A DNA stretch of 14,918 nucleotides. Origin: an uncultured Bacteroidales bacterium (GTDB taxonomy: Bacteria; Bacteroidota; Bacteroidia; Bacteroidales; UBA932). The DNA lies in NCBI GenBank assembly GCA_900546395.1, contig URDD01000062.1:1-14918 (forward strand). Direction: 5' to 3'. The notes beneath the pieces were generated by a model that was given only the letters and a program-made list of their open reading frames with translations, was not told the origin of the DNA and did no database searches. The position numbers and the translations under genes are program-made. Shown piece by piece: positions 1 to 7,881 of this stretch (positions within the stretch are counted from its first letter, which is position 1; each line of letters starts with the position of its first letter).

Positions 1-273
1 ATCGAGGTTATCGAGAAGGAAGGAGTAATGCTGCCTGTCATATCAGTGGAATGTCATTACAGGCATCCTGCTTATATGGGTGACAGGATACGTATAGTCA
101 CGTCAATCGATAAGGTGCCAATGGCCAAACTGGTGGTAAAAAGTGAAATTTACAATCAGGACGGTGTCCTCCTTGTCAATGGTGTCGTGACTTTAGGATT
201 CATTGATTCCGTTTCAAGGCATCCTGTCCGCTGTCCTCATGCTCTGGCTGACATTATAGAAAAAAGTTTGTAA
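1..273 (+). CDS. Acyl-CoA thioester hydrolase, YbgC/4HBT hot-dog family (3' part only)
   Basis: The reading frame is open from the first base, so this is the C-terminal 90 residues of a gene that begins before the window; the ATG at 28 is internal. The visible part matches the second half of a single hot-dog domain of the YbgC/FadM thioesterase type. It has the segment IEKEGVMLPVISVECHYRHPA, then YMGDRIRIVTSIDKVP, a strand with EIYNQDG, and the closing VVTLGFIDSVSRHPVRCP. Family members hydrolyse short- or medium-chain acyl-CoA or acyl-ACP thioesters in the cytoplasm. The catalytic Asp near the N-terminus lies outside the window, so activity cannot be judged. tatA follows after 20 bases, so co-transcription is likely. 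Family assignment is fairly secure; substrate is unknown. Confidence 0.8.
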   Translation: MEVIEKEGVMLPVISVECHYRHPAYMGDRIRIVTSIDKVPMAKLVVKSEIYNQDGVLLVNGVVTLGFIDSVSRHPVRCPHALADIIEKSL

Positions 274-293
274 TAAATTAATAGGATTTTAGT

Positions 294-488
294 ATGAATA
301 TGCCTTTGGTATTCGGTTTGGGATTTTGGGAGATTGCCCTTATTGTTTTTGTAATAGTCCTTTTGTTCGGGGCAGCGAAAATACCTGAACTTATGAAGGG
401 ACTCGGCAAAGGAGTGAAAAGCTTCAAGGAAGGGATGAAAGAGGGAGAAGAGACAGCAAAATCATCCGAAAAAGAGGACGATAAATAA
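294..488 (+). CDS. tatA: Sec-independent protein translocase subunit TatA/TatE
   Basis: A 64-residue TatA-family protein that forms the translocation channel for folded twin-arginine precursors in the inner membrane. One membrane helix (about residues 8-27) is followed by the FG hinge at residues 25-26 and the motif AAKIPEL. An amphipathic helix (about 30-47, KGLGKGVKSFKEGMKEG) and a charged acidic tail complete the classic TatA architecture. The length is near the short end for the family. A second ATG two codons downstream (position 300) could also be the start. No tatC is in this window, so TatC must be encoded elsewhere. The stop codon overlaps the ABC-F start (TAATG), which suggests translational coupling. 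Confidence 0.93.
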   Translation: MNMPLVFGLGFWEIALIVFVIVLLFGAAKIPELMKGLGKGVKSFKEGMKEGEETAKSSEKEDDK

Positions 489-2410
489 TGATTTCAATAA
501 ATAGTCTTACTGTAGCTTACGGCGGGTTTACCCTGCTTAATGACATCAATTTCCACATAAGCGAGAACGATAAAATCGGTCTCGTAGGGAAAAACGGTGC
601 AGGCAAATCGACTATATTGAAGCTAATCTGCGGTATTCAGCATCCTACTTCGGGCAAAGTAGTTGTACCGTCGGGGGTAAAAATAGGGTATTTGCCGCAG
701 ATAATGGAGCACCATAAGGGAAGATCTGTCATTGACGAAACAATGACAGCATTTGCCGATATGTTTGCGCTTGATAAAGAGCTGGACAGGATAACGCAGG
801 AACTTTCAGAGCGTGAGGATTATGAGTCCAAAGAGTATCAGGACCTTATAATCAGGCTGAATGAAATCAATGATGCCCTGGCAATGACAGTCAGTGATTC
901 TCCTCATGCACAGGTTGAGAAGACTTTACTGGGGCTTGGATTCAAATATGATGAACTTGATCGTCCTACGGAGACTTTCAGTCAGGGATGGAACATGCGC
1001 ATTGAACTTGCAAAAATACTCTTGTCGAAACCGGATGTGCTTCTTCTTGATGAGCCTACAAACCATCTTGATATTGAATCAATAGAGTGGCTTGAAGGTT
1101 ATCATAAGGACTATAAGGGGTCTCTGGTGCTGATTTCACATGACAGGAAATTCCTGGATAATGTGACAAACCGGACAGTGGAAATCATGCTGGGCAGAAT
1201 CCATGACTATAAAGTCCCATATAGCAAATACTTGGAACTCAGGAAGGAACGCATCGCCCAGCAGATAGCCGCATATGAGAACCAGCAGAAAATGATAGAG
1301 AAAAGTGAGGAGTTTATAGAGAGGTTCCGTTATAAGCCGACAAAGTCCAATCAGGTACAGTCCCGTATAAAGCAGCTTGAAAAACTGGAAAGGATAGAAG
1401 TTGATGTAGAAGACAATTCGGCCCTTGCTGTAAAATTCCCTCCTGCACCGCGATCCGGAGACATTGCCTTCAAGGCATCGGATCTTACTGTAGGCTATGG
1501 CAGCAAGGTCGTTTTCAGTGATGCGAATATAGAGATCAGAAGGGGAGAGAAAGTAGCGCTGGTAGGAAGGAACGGAGAAGGTAAGACTACACTTATGAGG
1601 GTGGTTACCGGAGAATTGGATCCTATAAGCGGAAATGCAAATGTCGGATATAATGTCAGTATAGGCTATTATGCCCAGAACCAGGAAGATATTCTGGACA
1701 AGCAGGATACTGTATTTGAGACATTGGACAGAATCGCAGTAGGGGATATCCGGCTGAAACTCAGAGATATATTGGCGGCATTCCTTTTTAAGGGGGAGGA
1801 TATCGACAAGAAAGTAGCCGTGCTGAGCGGAGGCGAGAGAGCCAGGCTTGCAATGGCGAAGCTTATCCTAAAGCCATATAATCTGTTGGCTCTTGACGAG
1901 CCTACCAACCATATGGATATCAGGTCAAAGGATATTCTGAAGCAGGCGCTGAAGTCATATGACGGCACTTTGCTTATAGTTTCGCATGACAGGGATTTCC
2001 TTGACGGGTTGATTGACAAACTGTATGAATTCCGTGACGGAAAGGTCAAGGAGCATCTTGGGGGAGTTGCTGAATTTCTGGAAAGAAGGCGTCTTGAGAA
2101 CCTTAATGAGCTGGAAAGACAGAGTACTTCAGCATCTTCTGTACCGGATGTCGAGCAAGAGAAAAAGTCTGCTGCCATACAAGAGTACCAGGAGCAGAAA
2201 TTTATGTCAAAGGAGCAGAAGAGACAGAAGAACAGGATTGCTTTTTTAGAGCGGGCAATAGGTGAAATTGAGGAGAAGATGAAGGGTATAGAGGAGAAAC
2301 TGGCAAATCCTTCTGCGGATGATGATATTATGGAAATGACCAGGGAGTATCTGGAGTTGAAGAGGGAGTTGGATTTCAAGACTGATGAGTGGGTGGCGGC
2401 AGGGAGCTGA
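488..2410 (+). CDS. ABC-F family ATPase (Uup/EttA-like ribosome-associated protein)
   Basis: A 640-residue soluble protein with two ABC nucleotide-binding domains in tandem and no membrane segment, the ABC-F layout. Domain 1 has Walker A GKNGAGKST (residues 34-42), a signature region SQGWNMR (166-171), Walker B LLLDEP (185-190) and H-loop His218. A charged inter-domain linker (about 245-315) matches the P-site tRNA interaction motif region. Domain 2 has Walker A GRNGEGKTT (360-368), signature LSGGE (446-450), Walker B LALDEP (467-472) and His500. A charged C-terminal coiled coil (about 530-630), as in Uup, follows. ABC-F proteins bind the ribosomal E site and relieve stalled translation; some give antibiotic resistance by target protection. 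This housekeeping context gives no reason to call resistance. The signature of domain 1 departs from LSGGQ. The last codons lie inside the hairpin at 2399-2461. Confidence 0.93.
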   Translation: MISINSLTVAYGGFTLLNDINFHISENDKIGLVGKNGAGKSTILKLICGIQHPTSGKVVVPSGVKIGYLPQIMEHHKGRSVIDETMTAFADMFALDKELDRITQELSEREDYESKEYQDLIIRLNEINDALAMTVSDSPHAQVEKTLLGLGFKYDELDRPTETFSQGWNMRIELAKILLSKPDVLLLDEPTNHLDIESIEWLEGYHKDYKGSLVLISHDRKFLDNVTNRTVEIMLGRIHDYKVPYSKYLELRKERIAQQIAAYENQQKMIEKSEEFIERFRYKPTKSNQVQSRIKQLEKLERIEVDVEDNSALAVKFPPAPRSGDIAFKASDLTVGYGSKVVFSDANIEIRRGEKVALVGRNGEGKTTLMRVVTGELDPISGNANVGYNVSIGYYAQNQEDILDKQDTVFETLDRIAVGDIRLKLRDILAAFLFKGEDIDKKVAVLSGGERARLAMAKLILKPYNLLALDEPTNHMDIRSKDILKQALKSYDGTLLIVSHDRDFLDGLIDKLYEFRDGKVKEHLGGVAEFLERRRLENLNELERQSTSASSVPDVEQEKKSAAIQEYQEQKFMSKEQKRQKNRIAFLERAIGEIEEKMKGIEEKLANPSADDDIMEMTREYLELKRELDFKTDEWVAAGS

Positions 2411-2461
2411 CCTGCGGCTTCCAGGAGCAAGGGAAAAGTCAGCCGCCTGTCAGCTCCCTGC
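2399..2461. repeat. Long inverted repeat (hairpin) spanning the ABC-F stop codon
   Basis: GCAGGGAGCTGAC at 2399-2411 is the exact reverse complement of GTCAGCTCCCTGC at 2449-2461. Inside it, GCGGCT (2414-2419) pairs with AGCCGC (2441-2446), separated from the outer stem by a CT/CT internal loop. The result is a 13 + 6 bp stem with a loop of about 21 bases. The stop codon TGA (2408-2410) sits in the outer stem. No T-run follows, so it is not a standard intrinsic terminator. It could protect the 3' end of the upstream mRNA or attenuate read-through into rlmB. Confidence 0.75.
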
Positions 2462-2502
2462 CTTGAGCAAGGGGGAAGGTCGGTTCAGGAGTTCACTCCC
2501 TG
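2421..2502 (+). repeat. Two imperfect tandem copies of a ~41-bp unit
   Basis: Unit 1 (2421-2460) and unit 2 (2461-2502) align end to end. They share GAGCAAGGG (2425-2433 and 2465-2473), a purine stretch ending in GTC, and a terminal CTCCCTG (2454-2460 and 2496-2502). The middle is diverged. Unit 1 supplies the right arm of the hairpin at 2399-2461. Unit 2 can fold a smaller stem, CAGGAGT against ACTCCCTG with one bulged base. The block is visibly richer in G/C than other spacers here and is probably a local duplication of an intergenic element. Confidence 0.55.
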
Positions 2503-2622
2503 TTTGGAGCCGAGAATATCGGTTATGAAAATTATGGAAGAATGTGCTGCAGGAGACGTTTAGTATGAGTGGCACGAATCTTCGGATATCAATAAGTTAA
2601 TTACTTGCGAAATATTAATTAT

Positions 2623-3372
2623 ATGGAAGAGAATAAGCAGCAGTATCTTTTCGGAATGCATCCTGTGCTGGAGGCAGTAAGGTCCGGAAAAAAATTTGAT
2701 AAAGTTCTTTTGAAACAGGGACTTGAGGGTCCACAGTTCAGGGAGTTGCTGGATTTGCTCAATGAGAAGCAGATCAGTTATCAGTTTGTTCCTATAGAAA
2801 GGCTGAACAGGGCTGTACGTGGGTCTCATCAGGGAGTTATTGCCTATATATCCCAGATAGAATACGTGTCTATAGAAGAGCTTGTAAACAATGCTCTGGC
2901 TACTTCTGATGCTCCTGTTTTTGTCATACTTGACGGAGTAAGCGATGTTCGTAACCTGGGTGCGATTGCACGTTCTCTGGAGTGTGCAGGAGGAAAAGGT
3001 ATAATAGTTCCAGCCAAAGGAGGAGCCGCTATCAATGCAGAAGCAATAAAAGCTTCGGCCGGAGCACTGATGAGGCTCGATACTTGCAAGGTGCCTAACC
3101 TCAGACTTGCTGCCTACTATCTGAAGCAAAGCGGATTCAAGCTGATTGCTGCTACAGAAAAAGTGGACAGACTGCTCTATGAGACAGATATGACAGGACC
3201 ATGTGCCATAATTATGGGCTCAGAAGGGAAAGGTATTTCATCTTCGATGTTGGAGCTGGCCGATGAAAAGGTTGCAATTCCTATGTCAGGACAGATATCT
3301 TCACTGAATGTATCCGTTGCTACTGCAGTCATGTTATATGAGGCAGTAAGGCAACGTATATCAAAAAAATAA
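2623..3372 (+). CDS. rlmB: SpoU/TrmH-family 23S rRNA 2'-O-ribose methyltransferase (RlmB-like)
   Basis: A 249-residue SPOUT methyltransferase that likely uses S-adenosylmethionine to methylate a ribose of 23S rRNA (Gm2251 for E. coli RlmB). The N-terminal substrate-binding domain (about 1-85) begins YLFGMHPVLEAVRSG, typical of RlmB. The knotted catalytic domain carries motif 1 DVRNLGAIARS (108-118, with Asn111 and Arg117), motif 2 IIMGSEGKGIS (196-206) and motif 3 SLNVSVATAVMLYE (227-240). I chose ATG 2623; the frame also has a TTG at 2605, but family members begin just before the FG.xPV motif. The 3' end is 10 bases from the next gene's start, so rlmB heads a three-gene unit. Other TrmH-family rRNA or tRNA targets cannot be excluded. 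Confidence 0.88.
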   Translation: MEENKQQYLFGMHPVLEAVRSGKKFDKVLLKQGLEGPQFRELLDLLNEKQISYQFVPIERLNRAVRGSHQGVIAYISQIEYVSIEELVNNALATSDAPVFVILDGVSDVRNLGAIARSLECAGGKGIIVPAKGGAAINAEAIKASAGALMRLDTCKVPNLRLAAYYLKQSGFKLIAATEKVDRLLYETDMTGPCAIIMGSEGKGISSSMLELADEKVAIPMSGQISSLNVSVATAVMLYEAVRQRISKK

Positions 3373-3382
3373 TTTGTTCAAG

Positions 3383-4303
3383 ATGAAAAAGTTTGTTGTC
3401 TCGGCATTAGTTGCCGTTTTTGCTTTGTTGCCTCTTGCTGCCCAGAATGAGGTGATTTTGAGGTATGATTATGCCGGTTTCAAAGGTGTTGAAATAAGCG
3501 GAGATTTCAAACTCAGCTATGTTCCGTCGGACTCTTATTCTGTAAAGCTGACTGTTGACAAACTGCTGGAGGAATATACAAAAGCCTATGTTAGAAATGG
3601 CGTACTTCATATATTCGTTGACAGTAAAGCGCTTACGCCAGAGATGAAGAAGGCATTCAAGGGAAGGAATGCGATTATACCTGTGCTGGAGGCCGAGGTC
3701 ACCGCTCCGACATTGGAGGAGTTGTATATGGGTGACAATGTGAGTCTTAAATCAGGTACAGAACTTAAGGGCAGGCAGATATTAATCAATATGTCCGGCA
3801 ATGCAAAGGCAGAAGACTTCAAACTGGCCGCAGGCAAGGCAAAACTGGTTTTAGGAGGTGCAGCCTCAGTAAAAGCCGATATTGCTGCTGATTCTTTGAG
3901 CTTGTCAGCATCGGGAAATTCAAATGCTGAGATTAAAAACCGAAGCCGCCTTTTCCTTGCCAGGACAACAGGAGCTTCCGATGTAGTCCTTGAAGGGTCA
4001 ACTTTAAAATATCAGATTGAATCAGAGTCTAATACGCGAATCAGCCTGTCCGGTACAGCAGATACTCTTGCAGTAAAAGCAGGGGGGACTTGTAAGGTTT
4101 CTGCAAAAGCACTTGCTGTAAAAATTTCGGATCTGACTCTTTTTGGCAATGCAAAATGCAATATCAATGCTACGGAGAGTCTGAAGCTGGATATGTCGGG
4201 CAGGAGTTCTGTGATTTATGGAGGCAAACCGGCAATCGAGATTGTGAAGATAGTGTCTTCTACAGTGACACGCCAGTGTGACGAAGAGCAGGAAAAATGG
4301 TAA
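3383..4303 (+). CDS. Secreted GIN-domain (DUF2807) protein
   Basis: A 306-residue exported protein. Residues 1-20 are a clear signal peptide (MKKF, hydrophobic core VVSALVAVFALLPLAA, likely cleavage near AAQ-NE). The mature protein is a run of short beta-strands. It begins with the YAGFKGVEISGDFKLSYVPS block seen at the start of the 'putative auto-transporter adhesin, head GIN' domain and ends in repeated SGxxxx strands and the closing VIYGGKP (278-283). These domains fold as right-handed parallel beta-helices and are very common in Bacteroidota envelopes; their function is unknown. ATG 3383 is preferred to the upstream TTG at 3374 because it gives a standard signal peptide. The dipeptidase gene starts 6 bases downstream. 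Confidence 0.85.
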   Translation: MKKFVVSALVAVFALLPLAAQNEVILRYDYAGFKGVEISGDFKLSYVPSDSYSVKLTVDKLLEEYTKAYVRNGVLHIFVDSKALTPEMKKAFKGRNAIIPVLEAEVTAPTLEELYMGDNVSLKSGTELKGRQILINMSGNAKAEDFKLAAGKAKLVLGGAASVKADIAADSLSLSASGNSNAEIKNRSRLFLARTTGASDVVLEGSTLKYQIESESNTRISLSGTADTLAVKAGGTCKVSAKALAVKISDLTLFGNAKCNINATESLKLDMSGRSSVIYGGKPAIEIVKIVSSTVTRQCDEEQEKW

Positions 4304-4309
4304 ATATCT

Positions 4310-5392
4310 ATGTTTATTCTTGATTCACATTGTGATACCCCTTCTCAGATTTTGAGATTGAGGGATATTTTAAAAGATAATGAAAGAGGGCAGGTAGATT
4401 TCCCGAAAATGAAGAAAGGGGGAGTCGATGCTGCCTTCTTCGCTTTATATACACCGAGTTCCCTTTCAAGCGATGCTGCTGCATTAAAGGCGATGGAACT
4501 TATGGCAAGCGTCTATGATGTCCTGGAAAAGGCAAAAGATATTGCTGCGCTTGCTCTTACTCCGGACCAGGCTTTGGAGAACAAGGAGAAAGGTCTTATA
4601 TCTGTTTTTATGGGAATGGAAAACGGAGCTCCGATAGGAAAATCTTTGTCATTATTACGTCTTTTCTGGCGCTTCGGTGTGCGTTATGTGACGCTGTGCC
4701 ACTCTGCAGACAATGAAATATGTGATTCCTGCGCATCAAAAGTCAAACGCTGGAACGGGTTGAGTCCGTTCGGAAGGGAAGTGGTACGTGAAATGAATCG
4801 GCTTGGGATGATAATAGATGTTTCTCATATTTCAGACAAGTCTTTTTATGATGTAATAGAGTGTTCTGAGGCTCCTGTTGTAGCCACGCATTCCTGTTGC
4901 AGGGCTTTGTCTCCTCATCCTCGCAATATGACGGATGAAATGATACGTGTTCTGGCTGGAAATGGCGGGGTGATACAAATTAATTTTTATCCTGTTTTTC
5001 TGGATAGCGGCTTTGCGGAAATTCTGGAAAAATCCGGTTTATCCGAAGAAGGAGAAGCTGTGGAAGCGGCCTTCATAGCAGACCCTGCAGATTCAGACAA
5101 ACGTGCTGCCTGGTATAAAATTCAGGACAGGCTGGCTGCTCTGCCACGCCCTTCATATAAGAAAATAGTTGACCATATCGACCATGCAGTCTCTGTCGCG
5201 GGTATTGATCATGTGGGCATAGGATCTGATTTCGACGGTATAGAAATCACTCCTTACGGTATGGAAAATGTCTCTATGACAGGAAAGATTTTTGAAGAAA
5301 TGAGAGTCCGCGGATATTCGGAAGAAGATATTTCAAAGGTTGCTGGAGGCAATTTCCTAAGAGTAATGAGAAAAGTACAGAATTTGCGCTAA
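4310..5392 (+). CDS. Peptidase M19 family dipeptidase (membrane/renal dipeptidase-like)
   Basis: A 360-residue metal-dependent dipeptidase of the M19 family (TIM-barrel amidohydrolase fold). All expected metal and catalytic residues are visible: His7 and Asp9 in DSHCDT, the bridging Glu104 in GMENGAPI, His173 in DVSHIS, His194 in ATHSCCRALSPHPRN, and Asp307 in HVGIGSDFDG. Family members cleave dipeptides, including ones with a D-residue at the C-terminal side, using two zinc ions. There is no signal peptide or lipobox, so the enzyme appears cytoplasmic, probably in peptide or cell-wall fragment recycling. It is packed behind the GIN-domain gene and converges on cinA. The natural substrate is not known. 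Confidence 0.92.
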   Translation: MFILDSHCDTPSQILRLRDILKDNERGQVDFPKMKKGGVDAAFFALYTPSSLSSDAAALKAMELMASVYDVLEKAKDIAALALTPDQALENKEKGLISVFMGMENGAPIGKSLSLLRLFWRFGVRYVTLCHSADNEICDSCASKVKRWNGLSPFGREVVREMNRLGMIIDVSHISDKSFYDVIECSEAPVVATHSCCRALSPHPRNMTDEMIRVLAGNGGVIQINFYPVFLDSGFAEILEKSGLSEEGEAVEAAFIADPADSDKRAAWYKIQDRLAALPRPSYKKIVDHIDHAVSVAGIDHVGIGSDFDGIEITPYGMENVSMTGKIFEEMRVRGYSEEDISKVAGGNFLRVMRKVQNLR

Positions 5393-5396
5393 ATTA

Positions 5397-5423
5397 CACT
5401 ATATCAATAGTGCTGAATACTAT
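5397..5423. terminator. Weak A/T-rich hairpins between convergent genes
   Basis: CACTAT (5397-5402) pairs perfectly with ATAGTG (5407-5412) around the loop ATCA. The right arm can also pair with ACTAT at 5419-5423, giving two competing stems. They lie in the 27-base gap between the M19 stop and the cinA stop, where a shared terminator is expected. The stems are short and A/T-rich, so function is a guess. Confidence 0.3.
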
Positions 5424-6697
5424 TTATTTAAGTCTTTTTCTATCCTTTTTCTTAGTATATCCAAAGCTGAAGCAGAAAAACGCTCGATATTGCGTTTTCT
5501 ATCGTTTTTATATACCAGCCTGAATGTTTCAGTGCCCTTGTCTGAAGCGACACCGATCCATACGAGACCTACAGGTTTTTCATCACTTCCGCCACCTGGA
5601 CCGGCAATGCCTGAGGTTGCTACGGAGTAATCGCTTCCGGTAATCTTGCGTACTCCTTCAGCCATTGCTGCTACACATTCGCTGCTGACGGCTCCGTATT
5701 TTTCTATGATTTCAGCAGGTACGCCGAGAACATTTTCTTTCACGCTGTTGGCATAGGAAGTGACTGCGCCGAGAAAGTATGAGGAACTTCCGGGAACAGA
5801 TGTGATAAGGTGTGATATCATTCCTCCTGTGCATGACTCAGCCGTACTTAGAGTTTTCTCCGAATTCCTGAGCAGTCGTCCTACGGTTTCCTGCAGGTTA
5901 GTGTCGCATTCCGCATAAATACTGTCTCCGAGAATTGCCTTTAGTTTATGCACTTCATCATTTAGTGCCAGTACTTTTTTTTCTGTTTCATTTCCTCCAT
6001 ATACAGACAGACGCAGGCGGACTCCTTTAAGCGGATCAGGCAGGTATGCAAGATGCATATATTCCGGAAGGGAAGTCTCCCACGATTCAATCTTTTTGGA
6101 AAGTGCGGATTCTGCCATGCCGAATGTCATGACTGTGCGGTGTAAGATATCTTCAAGGGAATAATGCGCTTTTATATCGGAAAGGACATCAGGTAATGCT
6201 CCGATTGCCTCAAAAGGAACTCCCGGCAGGGAATACAATGTATTTTCCCTGCCGAAACGCTCTTTCCCGAATCTGAATACCATAACAGGAGCTGTTCCGA
6301 TCTTATTGACTATTACATCACAGTTTACCGGAACCAGAGCCTGTGCCCTGTTGATATCAAGCATATCCAGACCTCTTGCACTTAATATCTTGTGAATAAC
6401 AGCCAGTTGTTCAGCATTTTCCTTGTATTCCAAGTTTCCGGAAAGCTCCGCAAGAGAATGTTTTGTTATGTCGTCTTTAGTCGGGCCAAGACCGCCTGTT
6501 ACAATTACTATATCGTTATGTCTAAGCTCATTTTCGAGATTGGTGATTATTTCCTCCCTGTCATCGCCAATCGACAGCATCCGTGTCACGCGTACACCGG
6601 CTTCGTTAAGCGCCGTGGCTATATGGGATGAATTGGTATCGACAATCTGCCCTATCAGAATCTCGTCACCGATAGTGCATACACTTGCATTGACCAT
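5420..6697 (-). CDS. cinA: CinA: ADP-ribose pyrophosphatase domain plus nicotinamide-nucleotide amidase domain
   Basis: A 425-residue protein with the full CinA layout. The N-terminal COG1058/MoaB-like domain (about 1-175) starts with CTIGDEILIGQIVDTNS and carries VTGGLGPTKDD (66-76) and SLPGVPFEA. The C-terminal PncC domain (about 265-425) has the serine amidase motif STAESCTGG (284-292), YFLGAVTSYANSVK (307-320), ATSGIAGPGGG (360-370) and EKPVGLVWIGVA. CinA proteins deamidate NMN to nicotinate mononucleotide in pyridine nucleotide recycling and can hydrolyse ADP-ribose. In naturally competent bacteria the gene was first described as competence/damage-inducible. It starts 11 bases after the pyrD stop and is probably transcribed from the pyrD promoter. 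Confidence 0.94.
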   Translation of the reverse strand: MVNASVCTIGDEILIGQIVDTNSSHIATALNEAGVRVTRMLSIGDDREEIITNLENELRHNDIVIVTGGLGPTKDDITKHSLAELSGNLEYKENAEQLAVIHKILSARGLDMLDINRAQALVPVNCDVIVNKIGTAPVMVFRFGKERFGRENTLYSLPGVPFEAIGALPDVLSDIKAHYSLEDILHRTVMTFGMAESALSKKIESWETSLPEYMHLAYLPDPLKGVRLRLSVYGGNETEKKVLALNDEVHKLKAILGDSIYAECDTNLQETVGRLLRNSEKTLSTAESCTGGMISHLITSVPGSSSYFLGAVTSYANSVKENVLGVPAEIIEKYGAVSSECVAAMAEGVRKITGSDYSVATSGIAGPGGGSDEKPVGLVWIGVASDKGTETFRLVYKNDRKRNIERFSASALDILRKRIEKDLNK

Positions 6698-6708
6698 AAT
6701 CTTTTAAG

Positions 6709-7758
6709 TTATCTGTTGTTTTTCTTTGCGAATGACTGAAGGTATTTGAGAATTCTTTTTATGAATCCCGGACCTTCAAATATGAATCCCGAGTATATTT
6801 CTATAAGAGAGGCTCCAGCATCCAGCATTTCTTTTGCCTGCTCAGGACTCATTATGCCTCCTACACCTATTATAGGAAGATTGCCTCCGGTCTTCTCGCT
6901 TATATATTTTACAAGAGCCAGGTTTTTCTTGTATAGCGGAGCTCCTGACATTCCTCCGTTTCCGATTTCATTTATCTTATCCTGACTGATAGTGAGTCCA
7001 TCGCGTGTCCTGGTAGTATTTCCGGCTACAATGCCGTCAATGCCTGACATAAGTACGTATTCAACAATCTCATCAAGCTGTTGCTGCGGAATGTCCGGTG
7101 ATACTTTTATCAGAATCGGTCTGTACTGGTCGAAGTACATGCGCAGGTTTAGCAGTTTGTCTATGATGTCTGAAAGAAATGAAACATCCTGAAGCTGCGA
7201 GAGTCCGGTTACATTGGGACAAGATACATTAATGACAAACATATCTACGAAGTCATAAAGTAGTGCGAATGCGCGTTCGTAGTCTTTTGCTGCATCTTCG
7301 TTTATGCTTGATGTGTTCTTTGAGATATTGGCAGCTACAATAACTTCCGGACGTTCCTTTCTAAGATGTTCAACTGCATTTTTTACGCCCTTGTTATTGA
7401 TGCCCATCCTGTTTATTATGGCCCTGTCCTGAGCGACCCTGAAGAGTCTCGGCTTTGGATTTCCGTCTTGCGGCTCCGGAGTCAGAGATCCGATTTCCAC
7501 AAAACCGAAACCGAAATTTGCCATCTCGTTGTAGTACTCTCCGTTTTTGTCAAGTCCTCCTGCCAGACCTACAGGATTCTTGAATGTAAGTCCGAATAAT
7601 TCTCTGGTCAGTTCCGGAGTATCTTTCTGGAACATCATTCTGGTTACATTTCCCGCAAAAGGTATATGTTTCAAAATATTCAGCGCAGAAAAAGTAATGT
7701 TATGCGCATTTTCACCGTTGAAGCGAAATAGGATAGGTCTGATAAGATGTTTGTACAT
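6709..7758 (-). CDS. pyrD: Dihydroorotate dehydrogenase, quinone-type (class 2) layout
   Basis: A 349-residue FMN flavoenzyme that oxidises dihydroorotate to orotate, the fourth step of pyrimidine synthesis. The N-terminal amphipathic extension (MYKHLIRPILF...NITFSALNIL) is the membrane- and quinone-associating part of class 2 enzymes. The barrel shows NPVGLAGGLDKNG (61-73), EIGSLTPEPQDGNPKPRLFR (88-107), INRMGINNKG, NVSCPN (177-182), NTTRTRDGL and IIGVGGIMSPEQA (296-308). The frame stays open to an ATG at 7872, but 7758 fits family N-termini and lies about 55 bases after a promoter-like element; the longer start would put that promoter inside the gene. Residue 180 is Cys where E. coli PyrD has the catalytic Ser. 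Confidence 0.92.
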   Translation of the reverse strand: MYKHLIRPILFRFNGENAHNITFSALNILKHIPFAGNVTRMMFQKDTPELTRELFGLTFKNPVGLAGGLDKNGEYYNEMANFGFGFVEIGSLTPEPQDGNPKPRLFRVAQDRAIINRMGINNKGVKNAVEHLRKERPEVIVAANISKNTSSINEDAAKDYERAFALLYDFVDMFVINVSCPNVTGLSQLQDVSFLSDIIDKLLNLRMYFDQYRPILIKVSPDIPQQQLDEIVEYVLMSGIDGIVAGNTTRTRDGLTISQDKINEIGNGGMSGAPLYKKNLALVKYISEKTGGNLPIIGVGGIMSPEQAKEMLDAGASLIEIYSGFIFEGPGFIKRILKYLQSFAKKNNR

Positions 7759-7811
7759 TATTAAATCCTGTGTTTGGAAGCCGGCTTTAGAAGCTGCTTC
7801 TGAGTTTTCGG

Positions 7812-7829
7812 ATGCGAAATTACATAATT
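7812..7829 (-). promoter_or_regulatory. Promoter-like core for pyrD-cinA
   Basis: On the minus strand this reads AATTATGTAATTTCGCAT. It contains TAATTTCG (plus positions 7815-7822), one mismatch from the Bacteroidota -7 consensus TAnnTTTG. It lies about 55 bases upstream of the pyrD ATG at 7758, in the 123-base gap behind the XRE gene. The identical 18 bases occur upstream of queA (8870-8887). I see no convincing -33 TTTG at the normal spacing. The repeated occurrence in front of two housekeeping genes is the main support. Confidence 0.55.
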
Positions 7830-7881
7830 TTCCCCGTATTGCCACTTGTTGGTGTCCAATCTTGCACTCCATTATGTCATT

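Noticed and set aside
1669..2430. 253-codon open frame on the minus strand inside the ABC-F gene
   Set aside because: It lies antisense to a strongly supported ABC-F coding sequence. Its Ser/Ile-rich translation is what an antisense shadow of Glu/Lys-rich coiled coil gives, and it has no recognisable domain.
2511..2523. Small CCGA-TCGG hairpin upstream of rlmB
   Set aside because: A four-base stem without a T-run, expected by chance.
2560..3129. 189-codon minus-strand open frame opposite rlmB
   Set aside because: Cys/Tyr/Ser-rich translation with no motif, overlapping the catalytic SPOUT region of rlmB.
7759..7872. 38-residue N-terminal extension of PyrD
   Set aside because: It covers the promoter-like element, and the sequence before MYKHLIRP has no counterpart in the family.
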